The notes beneath the pieces were generated by a model. It made no database searches, was not told the DNA's origin, and saw only the letters and a list, made by a program, of their open reading frames with translations. From the NCBI GenBank assembly GCA_017505785.1, contig JAFVOQ010000045.1, positions 1-56,086 of the forward strand: a DNA stretch of 56,086 bases, given 5' to 3'. Both the position numbers and the translations under genes were made by a program. This stretch comes from Clostridia bacterium (GTDB taxonomy: Bacteria; Bacillota; Clostridia; Oscillospirales; CAG-272). Shown piece by piece: positions 33,867 through 42,120 of this stretch (its first letter is position 1; every line of letters starts with the position of its first letter).

Positions 33867-35012
33867 TCAGGAACGGTTCAGTTTTTCAAAAATACGCTTG
33901 AAAAATCCCGATTTTTTGCCGTAGTTGCTTTCATTGCAGCCCCTCGCGAAAACACGCACCTGTTCCTTTTGCTTTTCATTTAAGCCGCGCGGGATCTCCA
34001 CGTTAACTTGGAATATCAGATCGCCGCGACGCTGCTTGTTATTGATAAAGGGAATGCCCTGCCCCTTTACGGTAAAGGCAGTGCCGGGCTGCGTGCCCTC
34101 GGGAATGGTGTATTTGGTGTTTCCCTCAAGCGTGGGGATCTCGATCTCGGCACCGAGAATTGCATCGGTAACAGGTAACGGAACCTCGCAGTAAATGTTG
34201 TAGCCGTCACGCTCAAAAATGGGATGCGGCTTGACAGTCACTTGCAAAATGAGATCGCCTGCGCTACCGCCGTTTCTGCCATCGTTGCCCTGACCGCGCA
34301 GTGCAATACGCTCGCCGTCGTCAATACCCGCAGGGATCGAAACCTCAAGCTTTTTACTAACGCGAATAAAGCCCGTGCCACGGCAATTGTTACAGGGATT
34401 TTTAATGATCTTACCCTTGCCGCGACAGCTATCGCACGTGGTCGTGCTTTGGAACTGCATACCGCCAAGGCGTTGCATGACACGCATCTGACCCGAGCCG
34501 CGGCATTTGCCGCAGGTTTCTGCCGACGTGCCCTTTGCGGCACCGCTGCCTGCACAATCGGGGCAGCGGCACACGCGGTTATAATTGATGTCCTTTTTGA
34601 CACCGAAGGCGGCTTCCTCAAAGGTAACCGAAATGCGCGCGCCGATATCGTCACCGCGCATGGGGCCGTTTCGCTGCTGCGAACCGCCGCCGAAGCCACC
34701 GAATCCCCCGCCAAAAAAGCTGCTGAAGATATCGCCGAAGTCACCAAAGCCACCAAAGCCGCCACCGGCTCCACCGGCGGCGGGATCGAATGCCGCGTGT
34801 CCAAACTGATCGTACTTGGCACGCTTATCGGCATCAGACAATACATCGTATGCTTCGTTTACTTCCTTGAATTTGACCTCCGCTTCCTTGTCACCGGGGT
34901 TCATATCAGGGTGATATTTTTTCGCAAGGGAGCGATACGCCTTTTTAATAGCGGTTTCATCCGCCCCCTTGTCTACACCCAAAACCTCATAATAGTCGCG
35001 TTTATCTGCCAT
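33867..35012 (-). CDS. dnaJ: Chaperone DnaJ
   Basis: DnaJ delivers substrates to DnaK and stimulates its ATPase. The 381-aa protein has the J domain with HPD ([15 protein letters not shown]), a Gly/Phe-rich linker ([17 protein letters not shown]), four zinc-binding CxxCxGxG repeats ([32 protein letters not shown]) and the C-terminal client domain. I start at [12 protein letters not shown] (35012), where the J domain begins, with GAGAG before it. Confidence 0.96.
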   Translation of the reverse strand: MADKRDYYEVLGVDKGADETAIKKAYRSLAKKYHPDMNPGDKEAEVKFKEVNEAYDVLSDADKRAKYDQFGHAAFDPAAGGAGGGFGGFGDFGDIFSSFFGGGFGGFGGGSQQRNGPMRGDDIGARISVTFEEAAFGVKKDINYNRVCRCPDCAGSGAAKGTSAETCGKCRGSGQMRVMQRLGGMQFQSTTTCDSCRGKGKIIKNPCNNCRGTGFIRVSKKLEVSIPAGIDDGERIALRGQGNDGRNGGSAGDLILQVTVKPHPIFERDGYNIYCEVPLPVTDAILGAEIEIPTLEGNTKYTIPEGTQPGTAFTVKGQGIPFINNKQRRGDLIFQVNVEIPRGLNEKQKEQVRVFARGCNESNYGKKSGFFKRIFEKLNRS

Positions 35013-35041
35013 AATTCTCTCACACACTCAAATAAGACTGA

Positions 35042-36871
35042 TCAATTACCACTCTTATCCTCAAAATCAGCGTTATAGAAGCCGCCCTCAGTGCCTGCAG
35101 CACCTGCATCGGCACCGCCCATGTCGGCACCTGCCGCACCCTGCTGCTTGTAGAGCTTTTCGGAAAGCGCATAGAACGCCTTTTCCAGTGCCTCGGTATC
35201 TGCCTTGATCGCAGCGGTATCACCGCCTGCCACTGTGGTGCGCAGCTTTTCGATCGCGCTCTTGACCTCTGCCTTTTCCTCCTCGGAGATCTTATCACCG
35301 ATCTCGTTTAAGGTCTTTTCGCTTTGGAAGATCAGCGTTTCGGCATGGTTTTTGGTATCCACTGCCTCCTTTTGCTTCTTATCCTCCTCAGCAAAGCGTT
35401 CTGCATCCTTTACGGCACGGTCGATATCCTCTTGGGACATATTGGTAGAGGAGGTGATCGTAATATTGGTTTCCTTTCCTGTGCCCTTATCCATTGCGGA
35501 TACGTTTACAATGCCGTTTGCATCGATATCAAAGGTTACCTCGATCTGCGGCACGCCGCGAGGAGCCGCGGGGATACCGTCAAGCGTAAAGCGACCGAGC
35601 GTGGTGTTGCCGGCAGCCATTTCACGCTCGCCCTGCAGCACGTGGATCTCAACCGAGGTCTGGCCGTCTGCGGCAGTAGAATAGATCTGGCTCTTCTTTA
35701 CGGGAATGGTGGTGTTGCGGTCGATAATACGGTTAAATACACCGCCAAGCGTTTCAATGCCGAGCGAGAGGGGCGTAACGTCAAGCAGGAGAAGATCCTT
35801 TACGTCGCCGCCAAGCACGCCACCCTGAATGGCTGCACCAACTGCTACACACTCATCGGGGTTGATGCCCTTGAAGGGCTCCTTGCCCGTAAATTTCTTA
35901 ACTGCCTCCTGTACGGCGGGAATACGGGTAGAGCCGCCAACCAAAAGCACCTTGTGGATATCGGAAACGTTTTTGCCCGCATCCTCAAGTGCCTTGCGTG
36001 TGGGCACCATGCAGCGGTCAACGAGATCAGCCGTAAGACGGTCAAACTCAGCACGAGAGAGCGTCGCCTCAAAGTGAAGCGGGCCTGCCGCAGTTGCGGT
36101 GATGAAGGGCAGATTGATATTGGAGGAAGTCATGCCCGAAAGCTCGATCTTTGCCTTCTCTGCCGCATCCTTGAGGCGCTGAAGCACCATTTTATCCTGA
36201 CGCAGATCTACGCCGTTCTCGCGCAGGAACTGCTCTGCCATCCAGTCGATCACGCGCTGATCAAAGTCGTCACCACCAAGGCGGTTATCGCCTGCGGTTG
36301 CAAGCACCTCAAACACACCGTCAGAAATTTCAAGAATGGAAACGTCAAACGTACCGCCACCAAGGTCAAACACCATAATGGTTTGGTCGTTCTCCTTATC
36401 CATGTCGTATGCAAGTGCTGCCGCGGTGGGCTCGTTGATGATACGCTTTACGTCAAGGCCTGCGATCTTGCCCGCATCCTTAGTTGCCTGGCGCTGTGCA
36501 TCCTTAAAGTAGGCAGGAACGGTGATAACCGCCTCGGTTACGGGCTCGCCGAGAAATGCCTCAGCATCCGCCTTCAGCTTTTGCAGCACCATTGCGGAGA
36601 TCTCCTGCGGTGTATACTGCTTACCTTCAATGCTAACCTTATAGTTAGAGCCCATTTCACGCTTGATAGAGCTTACTGTACGGTCGGGGTTGGTAATGCT
36701 TTGACGCTTTGCCACCTGGCCTACCATGCGCTCACCCGATTTTGAAAACGCCACAACAGAGGGCGTGGTTCTTGCTCCCTCGGGATTGGGGATCACTTTG
36801 GGCTCGCCGCCCTCAAAAACTGCTACACAAGAATTTGTCGTACCGAGGTCGATACCGATAATTTTTCCCAT
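35042..36871 (-). CDS. dnaK: Chaperone DnaK (Hsp70)
   Basis: The 609-aa ATP-driven chaperone begins [21 protein letters not shown] and has [27 protein letters not shown], the interdomain linker [20 protein letters not shown] (here cited in part as [18 protein letters not shown]) and a Gly/Ala-rich tail. GGAGG precedes the ATG. It lies between grpE and dnaJ. Shorter than Gram-negative DnaK in the first lobe, as normal for Firmicutes. Confidence 0.97.
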   Translation of the reverse strand: MGKIIGIDLGTTNSCVAVFEGGEPKVIPNPEGARTTPSVVAFSKSGERMVGQVAKRQSITNPDRTVSSIKREMGSNYKVSIEGKQYTPQEISAMVLQKLKADAEAFLGEPVTEAVITVPAYFKDAQRQATKDAGKIAGLDVKRIINEPTAAALAYDMDKENDQTIMVFDLGGGTFDVSILEISDGVFEVLATAGDNRLGGDDFDQRVIDWMAEQFLRENGVDLRQDKMVLQRLKDAAEKAKIELSGMTSSNINLPFITATAAGPLHFEATLSRAEFDRLTADLVDRCMVPTRKALEDAGKNVSDIHKVLLVGGSTRIPAVQEAVKKFTGKEPFKGINPDECVAVGAAIQGGVLGGDVKDLLLLDVTPLSLGIETLGGVFNRIIDRNTTIPVKKSQIYSTAADGQTSVEIHVLQGEREMAAGNTTLGRFTLDGIPAAPRGVPQIEVTFDIDANGIVNVSAMDKGTGKETNITITSSTNMSQEDIDRAVKDAERFAEEDKKQKEAVDTKNHAETLIFQSEKTLNEIGDKISEEEKAEVKSAIEKLRTTVAGGDTAAIKADTEALEKAFYALSEKLYKQQGAAGADMGGADAGAAGTEGGFYNADFEDKSGN

Positions 36872-36932
36872 AATTCTATTCCTCCAAGAAAAAAATAATT
36901 TAATTTATAGATTTTGTATTTTTGTTTTCAGA

Positions 36933-37511
36933 TCAGTTTGCCACCTTTACCATCGCGTAACGAAGCACGCGATCGCCGCGGCAATAGCCCTTTTGCAGGA
37001 CCTCTACTACAACACTCTCCCCTACCGTGTCGTCCTCTGTGTGCATCACGGCGTTGTGGAGATTCGGATCAAAGACCTCGCCCACGGGATTCACCTCTGT
37101 GACACCGAGCTTGGCAAAGGTATCACGCACACTCTTTAACGTAAGCTCAACACCCTTAGCAACGTTTTCACCGTCGCTGTACTGTACGGCACGCTCAAGA
37201 TTATCCACCACGGGGAAAAGCGCATTCAGCGCCTCGCCAAAGGCATCAGTATAAATGCCCTCGCGCTCCTTGGCGGTACGGCGGCGGAAATTATCATACT
37301 CTGCCGCAAGGCGAAGATACGTGTCATTGAGAGAGGCAAGCTCATCAGAAAGCTTTTTTAGCTCCTTTTCCTTTTCAAGAAGCGTCGCCTCTAATGTACG
37401 CAGCTTTTTCTTTGCACTCTTTTCGGAGATCGCCTCCTCGGCTGCCTCTCCCTCTACCACCGCATCCTCAATGGGATCGATGATCTCTTCATTTTTCATT
37501 TCTTCTGTCAT
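36933..37511 (-). CDS. grpE: Nucleotide exchange factor GrpE
   Basis: GrpE releases ADP from DnaK. The 192-aa protein has an acidic N-terminus, a long coiled coil (about 40-100; EKELKKLSDELASLNDTYLR), YDNFRRRTAKERE, and the C-terminal beta domain with FDPNLHNAVMH and VLQKGYCRGDRVLRYAMVKV (cited in part: VLQKGYCRGDRVLR). The start at 37511 follows GAGGAG; a longer reading begins upstream without support. Confidence 0.95.
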   Translation of the reverse strand: MTEEMKNEEIIDPIEDAVVEGEAAEEAISEKSAKKKLRTLEATLLEKEKELKKLSDELASLNDTYLRLAAEYDNFRRRTAKEREGIYTDAFGEALNALFPVVDNLERAVQYSDGENVAKGVELTLKSVRDTFAKLGVTEVNPVGEVFDPNLHNAVMHTEDDTVGESVVVEVLQKGYCRGDRVLRYAMVKVAN

Positions 37512-37527
37512 GTTTATCTCCTCTAAA

Positions 37528-38592
37528 TTATTGACTCTTTCCACCCAATTGCTTTGGCTCGTTTAGCAAATGCGAGATGTTGCCGCCAAGATTATCCAGT
37601 GTGGCAAGCACGCGAGCATAATCCATGCGCAAGGGACCGATCACGCCGATCGCCCCCACCGTTCTGCCATTGCTGCGGATCGGCTTAAAGACGAGGGTGG
37701 AGTTGTTGATCACCTTCACCGAGCTTTCCTTTCCGATCACCACATTGACATCCTCGCCGTCGATCTCGGAAATGAGATCCAAAATGTCGTCCTTTCGCTC
37801 AAAGGCACCCAGCAGCTCACCGAGATTTTGTGCATCGGTAAATTCGGGATACTGCAAGAGCCTGTCAAGGCCGCTGACCTTCAACTCGCCGCTGTCAAGC
37901 TCGCTTAACATTTCATAAATACTTTTCATGACGGCATTCACCAGCACGCTGTCGCCCGAAAGACGGTTTTCAAGCGAGATCATGACAGAAAGCGAGATCT
38001 GCTCGGCATCAAGCCCCACAACAAGCTCATTGAGAGCAGCTGTAAGGCGTGCAAGAACATACTCATCGATCTCGGTATCAAGCAGCACGTTTCTGGTCTT
38101 GACCGCGCCGTTTGAAGCCACCACAATGAGAATAAAGCTGTGCGCATCAATCAGTGCCGTTTCGTATTTGGTAACGGTCACGGCGTGTGCACGCGGCTTT
38201 ATGGCAAAGCCCGTATAATTGGTCAGCACCGATGCCACCTTGGATGCCTTATCAAGAATTTGATCGAGCTCAGACATTTTGATCTTCATGAGCTGATTGA
38301 TCTGTGCGATCTCCTTGGCAGTCATCGCGTATTCCTCAAGCAAGGTATCTACATATAATCTATAGCCCTGCTTGCTTGGCACACGACCTGCTGAGGTGTG
38401 CGGCTGCTCGAGATAACCAAGGCTCTCAAGCTCCGCCATTTCATTGCGTATGGTTGCAGAGGAACAGGACAGCTGCTTGCTTTCGGTGATATATTTCGAG
38501 CCAACAGGCTCTCCGCCCCGAATGTGTGCTTCCACAATAGCTTTCAAAATCAACTTTTTTCGATCGCTTAGCTCATTGCTGTTTGCAGACAT
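37528..38592 (-). CDS. hrcA: Heat-inducible transcription repressor HrcA
   Basis: HrcA represses the chaperone operons by binding CIRCE, and is activated by GroEL. The 354-aa protein has the N-terminal winged helix (LSDRKKLILKAIVEAHI, GSKYITESKQL, SSATIRNEMAELE, YLEQPHTSAGRVPS) and the GAF-like core ending with IGPLRMDYARVLATLD. It is the first gene of hrcA-grpE-dnaK-dnaJ-prmA and has CIRCE in its own leader, so the operon is autoregulated. Confidence 0.96.
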   Translation of the reverse strand: MSANSNELSDRKKLILKAIVEAHIRGGEPVGSKYITESKQLSCSSATIRNEMAELESLGYLEQPHTSAGRVPSKQGYRLYVDTLLEEYAMTAKEIAQINQLMKIKMSELDQILDKASKVASVLTNYTGFAIKPRAHAVTVTKYETALIDAHSFILIVVASNGAVKTRNVLLDTEIDEYVLARLTAALNELVVGLDAEQISLSVMISLENRLSGDSVLVNAVMKSIYEMLSELDSGELKVSGLDRLLQYPEFTDAQNLGELLGAFERKDDILDLISEIDGEDVNVVIGKESSVKVINNSTLVFKPIRSNGRTVGAIGVIGPLRMDYARVLATLDNLGGNISHLLNEPKQLGGKSQ

Positions 38593-38614
38593 GTCATACC
38601 CCCTTTTTTAGGTT

Positions 38615-38641
38615 TTAGCACTCTCGATTGTTTAGTGCTAA
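38615..38641. promoter_or_regulatory. CIRCE operator
   Basis: TTAGCACTC, nine bases, then TAGTGCTAA. The canonical element is TTAGCACTC-N9-GAGTGCTAA, so one arm has a single changed base. It lies between the promoter and the hrcA start. Confidence 0.93.
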
Positions 38642-38653
38642 CTCACAATTAAA

Positions 38654-38682
38654 AATATACCATTATTTTTACCTTTTGTCAA
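38654..38682 (-). promoter_or_regulatory. Sigma-A promoter of the hrcA operon
   Basis: TTGACA (38677-38682) and TATATT (38654-38659), 17-nt spacer, minus strand, immediately upstream of CIRCE. Confidence 0.83.
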
Positions 38683-38764
38683 GGATTTTAACAAATATTT
38701 TTGCATTTTTTCACGCTGAGTGCAAATGCTTTCTTTTTCATCACAAAATCATAAAAAGCAAGAC

Positions 38765-38802
38765 GGAGTGTGTGAAATGCGCTTGCACATTTCACACACT
38801 CC
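38765..38802 (-). terminator. Terminator after the AI-2E family permease
   Basis: A 15-bp stem (arms GGAGTGTGTGAAATG and complement) lies after the permease gene, followed on the minus strand by GTCTTGCTTTTT. Confidence 0.7.
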
Positions 38803-38856
38803 ATTGATAATTCATATTATAATCCTCTCACCATTCGGTTTTCCGGTACAATGCCT

Positions 38857-39951
38857 CTACCTCCCCGCCTCATCGGCTTTTTCACGTGTCAACAAGACCT
38901 TTGCCGCAAGAGCAAGGGCCGGACCTGCAAACACGCCGATAATTCCAAAGATCTTAAGCCCGGCATAAAGGGCAACCAGCATCAGGATCGGGTGCAAGCC
39001 AAGGCTTTTTCCAACGATATGCGGCTCAATCACCTGCCTGATAACCGTAATGATCGCATAAAGCACAACAAGGCCTATACCAAGAAAGGTGTTGCCCGTG
39101 AGAATAGAAAAAATTCCCCAAGGCAAAAGCACGGTGCCAACGCCAAAAATCGGCAAAAAATCAAGAAGCGCAATCAGCATGGCAAGCAAAAACACATAGT
39201 TTACGCGCAGAATAAGAAACCCGAGAAAAAGCTCACCGAAGGTAATCAGAAACAGTAAACAATAGGCACGCAGATATTGCCCTGCCGCCGCGCGTGCCTT
39301 CGCCGAAAGCTGCGGCACACGCTCCTGCCATTTTTGCGGTAAAAGGGCTTTGAGGCTTACCGTAACCGTTTCATATTCTACAGAAAAGTAAAAGCATGCA
39401 ATCACTGTGACAAGTAGAAACAAAACGGCTGCGGGAAGCGCCCCAACAAAACGCATAACTATCACGGGGATCCCCTCCGAAACACGGGACAGCCAGCCTC
39501 GCATTTGCTCGGCAAAAAACACTTGCGGATCGTCAATAAAATACTCAATCCAAGCAAATACACCCGAAAGCTCGATAGGCAAGCGCGAAAAAAAGGAGCG
39601 AAACAGATCAAAAACCCGTGAAATCTTTTCTTGCAGCGCTCCCTGCTCCTCTATAAGATGCCCGATAAAGTTTTGAAGCTCCAGCAAAGCACGGCTGAAC
39701 AATAAATAAAGCAATGTAGCAAACAAACCAAGCGCACAAAGCGTAAACGCCGCGGCAACTGCCTTTTGCGGTGCCCCTGTGCGCGCAGAAAAGCGCTTTG
39801 CTGCGGGGTGCGTGATCGCCGCCAGTAAAAAAGCGATCAAAAATGGCAAAAGTATCCCAAGCAAAAAATCGAAAAATAAATATAGCGCAAGAAGTACACC
39901 CGCAACCGTTACGGTAATTGCGGCATATTTTACCCATTTTTTCTCTGACAT
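38857..39951 (-). CDS. AI-2E family permease (YtvI/PerM-like)
   Basis: The 364-aa protein has about eight membrane helices with the family marks LLPFLIAFLLAAITHPAAKRF near the start, a long extracytoplasmic segment (about 85-150), and GTVLLPWGIFSILTGN, IVGKSLGLHPILMLVALYAGLKIFGIIGVFAGP at the end (in part: GLHPILMLVALYAG). The YtvI branch is sporulation-linked in Bacillus. Here the gene lies next to sigF and has a sigma-G-like promoter, which supports a forespore role. Substrate unknown. AAAGGAG precedes the ATG. Confidence 0.83.
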   Translation of the reverse strand: MSEKKWVKYAAITVTVAGVLLALYLFFDFLLGILLPFLIAFLLAAITHPAAKRFSARTGAPQKAVAAAFTLCALGLFATLLYLLFSRALLELQNFIGHLIEEQGALQEKISRVFDLFRSFFSRLPIELSGVFAWIEYFIDDPQVFFAEQMRGWLSRVSEGIPVIVMRFVGALPAAVLFLLVTVIACFYFSVEYETVTVSLKALLPQKWQERVPQLSAKARAAAGQYLRAYCLLFLITFGELFLGFLILRVNYVFLLAMLIALLDFLPIFGVGTVLLPWGIFSILTGNTFLGIGLVVLYAIITVIRQVIEPHIVGKSLGLHPILMLVALYAGLKIFGIIGVFAGPALALAAKVLLTREKADEAGR

Positions 39952-39978
39952 ATCGCACTCCTTTTATTCCTTAACTTA

Positions 39979-40007
39979 TAGTATGTGCCGGCTTTTCCGA
40001 AAAATGC
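39979..40007 (-). promoter_or_regulatory. Candidate sigma-G promoter of the permease gene
   Basis: On the minus strand GCATT (40003-40007), 17 nt, then CATACTA (39979-39985). The -10 is a perfect sigma-G CATNHTA; the -35 matches GHATR at four of five positions. Confidence 0.5.
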
Positions 40008-40041
40008 AAAAGGCGGTGTTTAGCTGCCAAACAAAAACCAC

Positions 40042-40083
40042 AGGGCTGTCGACCAAATGTGCAACCACATTGGAACAGCCCTT
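40042..40083. terminator. Terminator of the spoIIA operon
   Basis: AGGGCTGT and a CCAATGTG/CACATTTGG inner arm form a long imperfect stem after sigF; on the minus strand GTGGTTTTTG follows. Confidence 0.65.
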
Positions 40084-40095
40084 TGTATGGAAAGA

Positions 40096-40857
40096 TCACA
40101 CGGTCATTTCACCGCGTAAAAAGGTTAATATTTTTTTCTCCTCTCGCGATACCTTCACCTGCGTGAGCCCTAAAACCTCAGCGGTTTCCTGCTGTGTGCG
40201 ATTTCTGAAATAGCGTATGAGCAATATCTTTCGCCAAAGCGGCGGCATGCGAGAGATCGCCTCGCTGAGTGCAATGCGGTCTGTAAGAATGGCGGGTTCA
40301 TGCTCGCTTTCATCATCTGTGATGCGGTCACCCAGCTCCCCCTTCTCATCCTCAAACAGCTTTTCCGACAGTGATGCCACGGGCGACGTTGCAGAAAGCG
40401 CGATTGCAGCCTCCTCCCCCGTTACGCCAACCGCAGCCGCAAGCTCGCCAAGGCTTGGCTCTCTACCCTGCTTTGAAACAAACTCCTGCTTTTGCCGTGC
40501 CAGCTCCGCTGCGAGCTGCTTATAGCTGCGACTGACGTGAATGATCCCATCGTCACGCAAATTTCGCCTGATCTCGCCAACGATAAGAGGTACGGCAAAG
40601 GTGGAAAACGCCGTACCGCGCGAAATATCAAAGGTACGTATCGCACGCAGCATACCAATGGTTCCGATTTGCAAAAGATCCTCATATTCAATGCCGCGAT
40701 CGCGAAAACGCATGGCTGCGGCGCGCACAAGCCCCATATTTTCAGTTATCAGCACCTCGGTTGCCGCCTGTGCTTCCTTGGTATCTGAGGACTGTGCCGC
40801 ACGCAGTAGAAGATAGTGCCGTTCTTTTCCGCTTTTCTCCTCTGTTACAAGGCTCAC
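40096..40857 (-). CDS. sigF: Sporulation sigma factor SigF
   Basis: SigF starts forespore transcription. The 253-aa protein has region 2 with NMGLVRAAAMRFRDRGIEYEDLLQIG, FSTFAVPLIVGEIRRNLRDDG, and region 4 with MPPLWRKILLIRYFRNRTQQETAEVLGLTQVKVSREEKKIL (key part LTQVKVSREEK). The start is GTG at 40857, one base after the spoIIAB stop, with GGAGG in front. It is the third gene of spoIIA. The gene has the usual order and length. Confidence 0.95.
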   Translation of the reverse strand: MSLVTEEKSGKERHYLLLRAAQSSDTKEAQAATEVLITENMGLVRAAAMRFRDRGIEYEDLLQIGTIGMLRAIRTFDISRGTAFSTFAVPLIVGEIRRNLRDDGIIHVSRSYKQLAAELARQKQEFVSKQGREPSLGELAAAVGVTGEEAAIALSATSPVASLSEKLFEDEKGELGDRITDDESEHEPAILTDRIALSEAISRMPPLWRKILLIRYFRNRTQQETAEVLGLTQVKVSREEKKILTFLRGEMTV

Positions 40858-40858
40858 C

Positions 40859-41329
40859 TTATTCCTCCGTCGCCAACCGCCCCAGCCGCTTGGTCAAAAC
40901 CACCAAGGTTCCTTTTCCCGCACGTGACGTTACAGTTAGCCGATCCATAAAATTTTCCATAACAGTAAATCCCATACCGCTACGCTCACCCGCCCCGTCG
41001 GTGGTAAAAAGCGGCTCTCGTGCGCGGCGCACATCGGGAATACCGCAACCCTTATCAAGAACCGCAATACGCACCGTCTTATCAGAGTATAAGTTTACAG
41101 TTATGTAAAAATTTCCTTTTTTATGCTTATATGCATGCACGATGCAGTTGGTAACCGCCTCGGATACTGCACATTTGATATCGGCGAGTTCCGTGGTATC
41201 AGGCGAAAGCTGTGCACAAAATGCCGCAACAGCCGCGCGTGCCATTCCCTCGTTTACCGAAATGGCGGGTAGCTCCAGCTCCATGCGATTGATCTCATCT
41301 CTAAACCTTTTTTCTGCTTTCATATCCAT
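40859..41329 (-). CDS. spoIIAB: Anti-sigma F factor SpoIIAB
   Basis: SpoIIAB is a GHKL kinase that holds SigF inactive and phosphorylates SpoIIAA. The 156-aa protein has the N box SEAVTNCIVHAY, G1 DKGCGIPD, the ATP-lid REPLFTT and G2 GERSGMGFTVMENFMD. I start at ATG 41329 because AAAGGAG lies nine bases before it; it begins one base after the spoIIAA stop. An ATG two codons later is equally possible by position. Confidence 0.93.
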   Translation of the reverse strand: MDMKAEKRFRDEINRMELELPAISVNEGMARAAVAAFCAQLSPDTTELADIKCAVSEAVTNCIVHAYKHKKGNFYITVNLYSDKTVRIAVLDKGCGIPDVRRAREPLFTTDGAGERSGMGFTVMENFMDRLTVTSRAGKGTLVVLTKRLGRLATEE

Positions 41330-41330
41330 T

Positions 41331-41675
41331 TTATCTATCTCCTTTCGCGCCTTCGCCATCGATTTCCATAAAGCGCTCCATGCCTGCAAGCCGTAAAATC
41401 TTCATTATTCTCTCATTGGGACGCGTAAGTGCCATAACACCTCCGATATCGTGCATCAGTCGCAGCCGCCCCATTAAAAGTCCCAAGCCTGCACTATCCA
41501 TAAATTCAATGCAGGAAAGATCAAGCACCAAGCGGCGCGGACGCTCCTTTAAGATCAGCTTGTCCAGCTCCTCTCGCATATACACTGCACTATGATGATC
41601 GATCTCTCCAAAAAGCCGCACCACCAATAACCAATCGCGTTTTTTTATCTCCAAACGATAGTCCGTTCGAAACAT
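41331..41675 (-). CDS. spoIIAA: Anti-anti-sigma factor SpoIIAA
   Basis: SpoIIAA frees SigF by binding SpoIIAB when unphosphorylated. The 114-aa STAS-domain protein has FGEIDHHSA and the phosphorylation site Ser61 in FMDSAGLGLLMGR. The start at 41675 follows AAAGGATG; longer upstream reading has no conservation. Directly upstream is a large palindrome with repeated TGTCGCA motifs. Confidence 0.92.
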   Translation of the reverse strand: MFRTDYRLEIKKRDWLLVVRLFGEIDHHSAVYMREELDKLILKERPRRLVLDLSCIEFMDSAGLGLLMGRLRLMHDIGGVMALTRPNERIMKILRLAGMERFMEIDGEGAKGDR

Positions 41676-41739
41676 TTTTTCACATCCTTTCAAAGCAATA
41701 TCTTCCATATGATTGTAACAAAACATCGGCAAAAAAAAG

Positions 41740-41785
41740 GTCGCAGTCTGTCGCACGCAAAAAAAAGCGTGCGACAGACTGCGAC
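41740..41785. promoter_or_regulatory. Perfect 19-bp palindrome upstream of spoIIAA with Spo0A-box-like motifs
   Basis: Arms 41740-41758 and 41767-41785 are exact complements around an eight-A loop. Each arm has two TGTCGCA-like units 10 bp apart (one unit reads GGTCGCA), one base from the Spo0A box TGTCGAA. On the minus strand eight T residues follow, so it may be a terminator, an operator, or both. Confidence 0.6.
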
Positions 41786-41818
41786 AAAACGCGAATGTTC
41801 AGCTATCAACCCCAAAAT

Positions 41819-41865
41819 AAAGGGGATGCCTTAAGTGCAAAACACTCAAGACAACCCCTTTAAGA
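41819..41865 (-). terminator. Terminator after the 46-aa peptide gene
   Basis: AAAGGGG pairs with CCCCTTT and an inner CTTGAGTG pairs with CACTTAAG, with ATTTTGGGG following on the minus strand. Confidence 0.65.
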
Positions 41866-41879
41866 TAACAATTTTCTTC

Positions 41880-42020
41880 TTAGAACGGATCCGCAACTAC
41901 ATCGTCCTTAGGAGCAGTTTCGGGATTCAGAGGGCTTTCAGGCTCCCCAGATGCAGCAATGATATCTTTGCTCAAGAGGAAACGAATTTCAGCGCTGGGC
42001 TCAAGATAATGCAGTTTCAT
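41880..42020 (-). CDS. 46-aa acidic peptide, highly promoted, unknown function
   Basis: I do not recognise a named family. The peptide starts MKLHYLEPSAEIRFLL, continues through a DIIAAS-Gly segment and ends as a Pro/Asp/Glu-rich tail, DDVVADPF. It has no membrane helix or cysteine. It is supported as a gene by AAGGAGG before the ATG, a perfect consensus promoter, and a terminator. The Tyr-x-x-Pro-x-x-Glu-Ile start followed by Asp-Ile-Ile-x-x-Ser-Gly recalls many short clostridial peptides of unknown role that I remember only from sight. Possible precursor for the PqqD trio at 3764-5199, which is inference. Confidence 0.75.
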   Translation of the reverse strand: MKLHYLEPSAEIRFLLSKDIIAASGEPESPLNPETAPKDDVVADPF

Positions 42021-42058
42021 TTTATGCCTCCTTATTTCGGAAAATAATTCATGTCTTA

Positions 42059-42087
42059 ATTATAATGTATAAAATCAGGATTGTCAA
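42059..42087 (-). promoter_or_regulatory. Perfect sigma-A promoter of the 46-aa peptide
   Basis: TTGACA (42082-42087) and TATAAT (42059-42064) are exactly 17 nt apart on the minus strand. The start codon is about 40 nt downstream. Confidence 0.88.
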
Positions 42088-42120
42088 GGGTTTTTCCAAA
42101 ATTTTTATGTTTTATTATGT

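Noticed and set aside
35324-36745. Long open frame (473 codons) antisense to dnaK
   Set aside because: dnaK is certain on the other strand; the antisense product has no domain sense.
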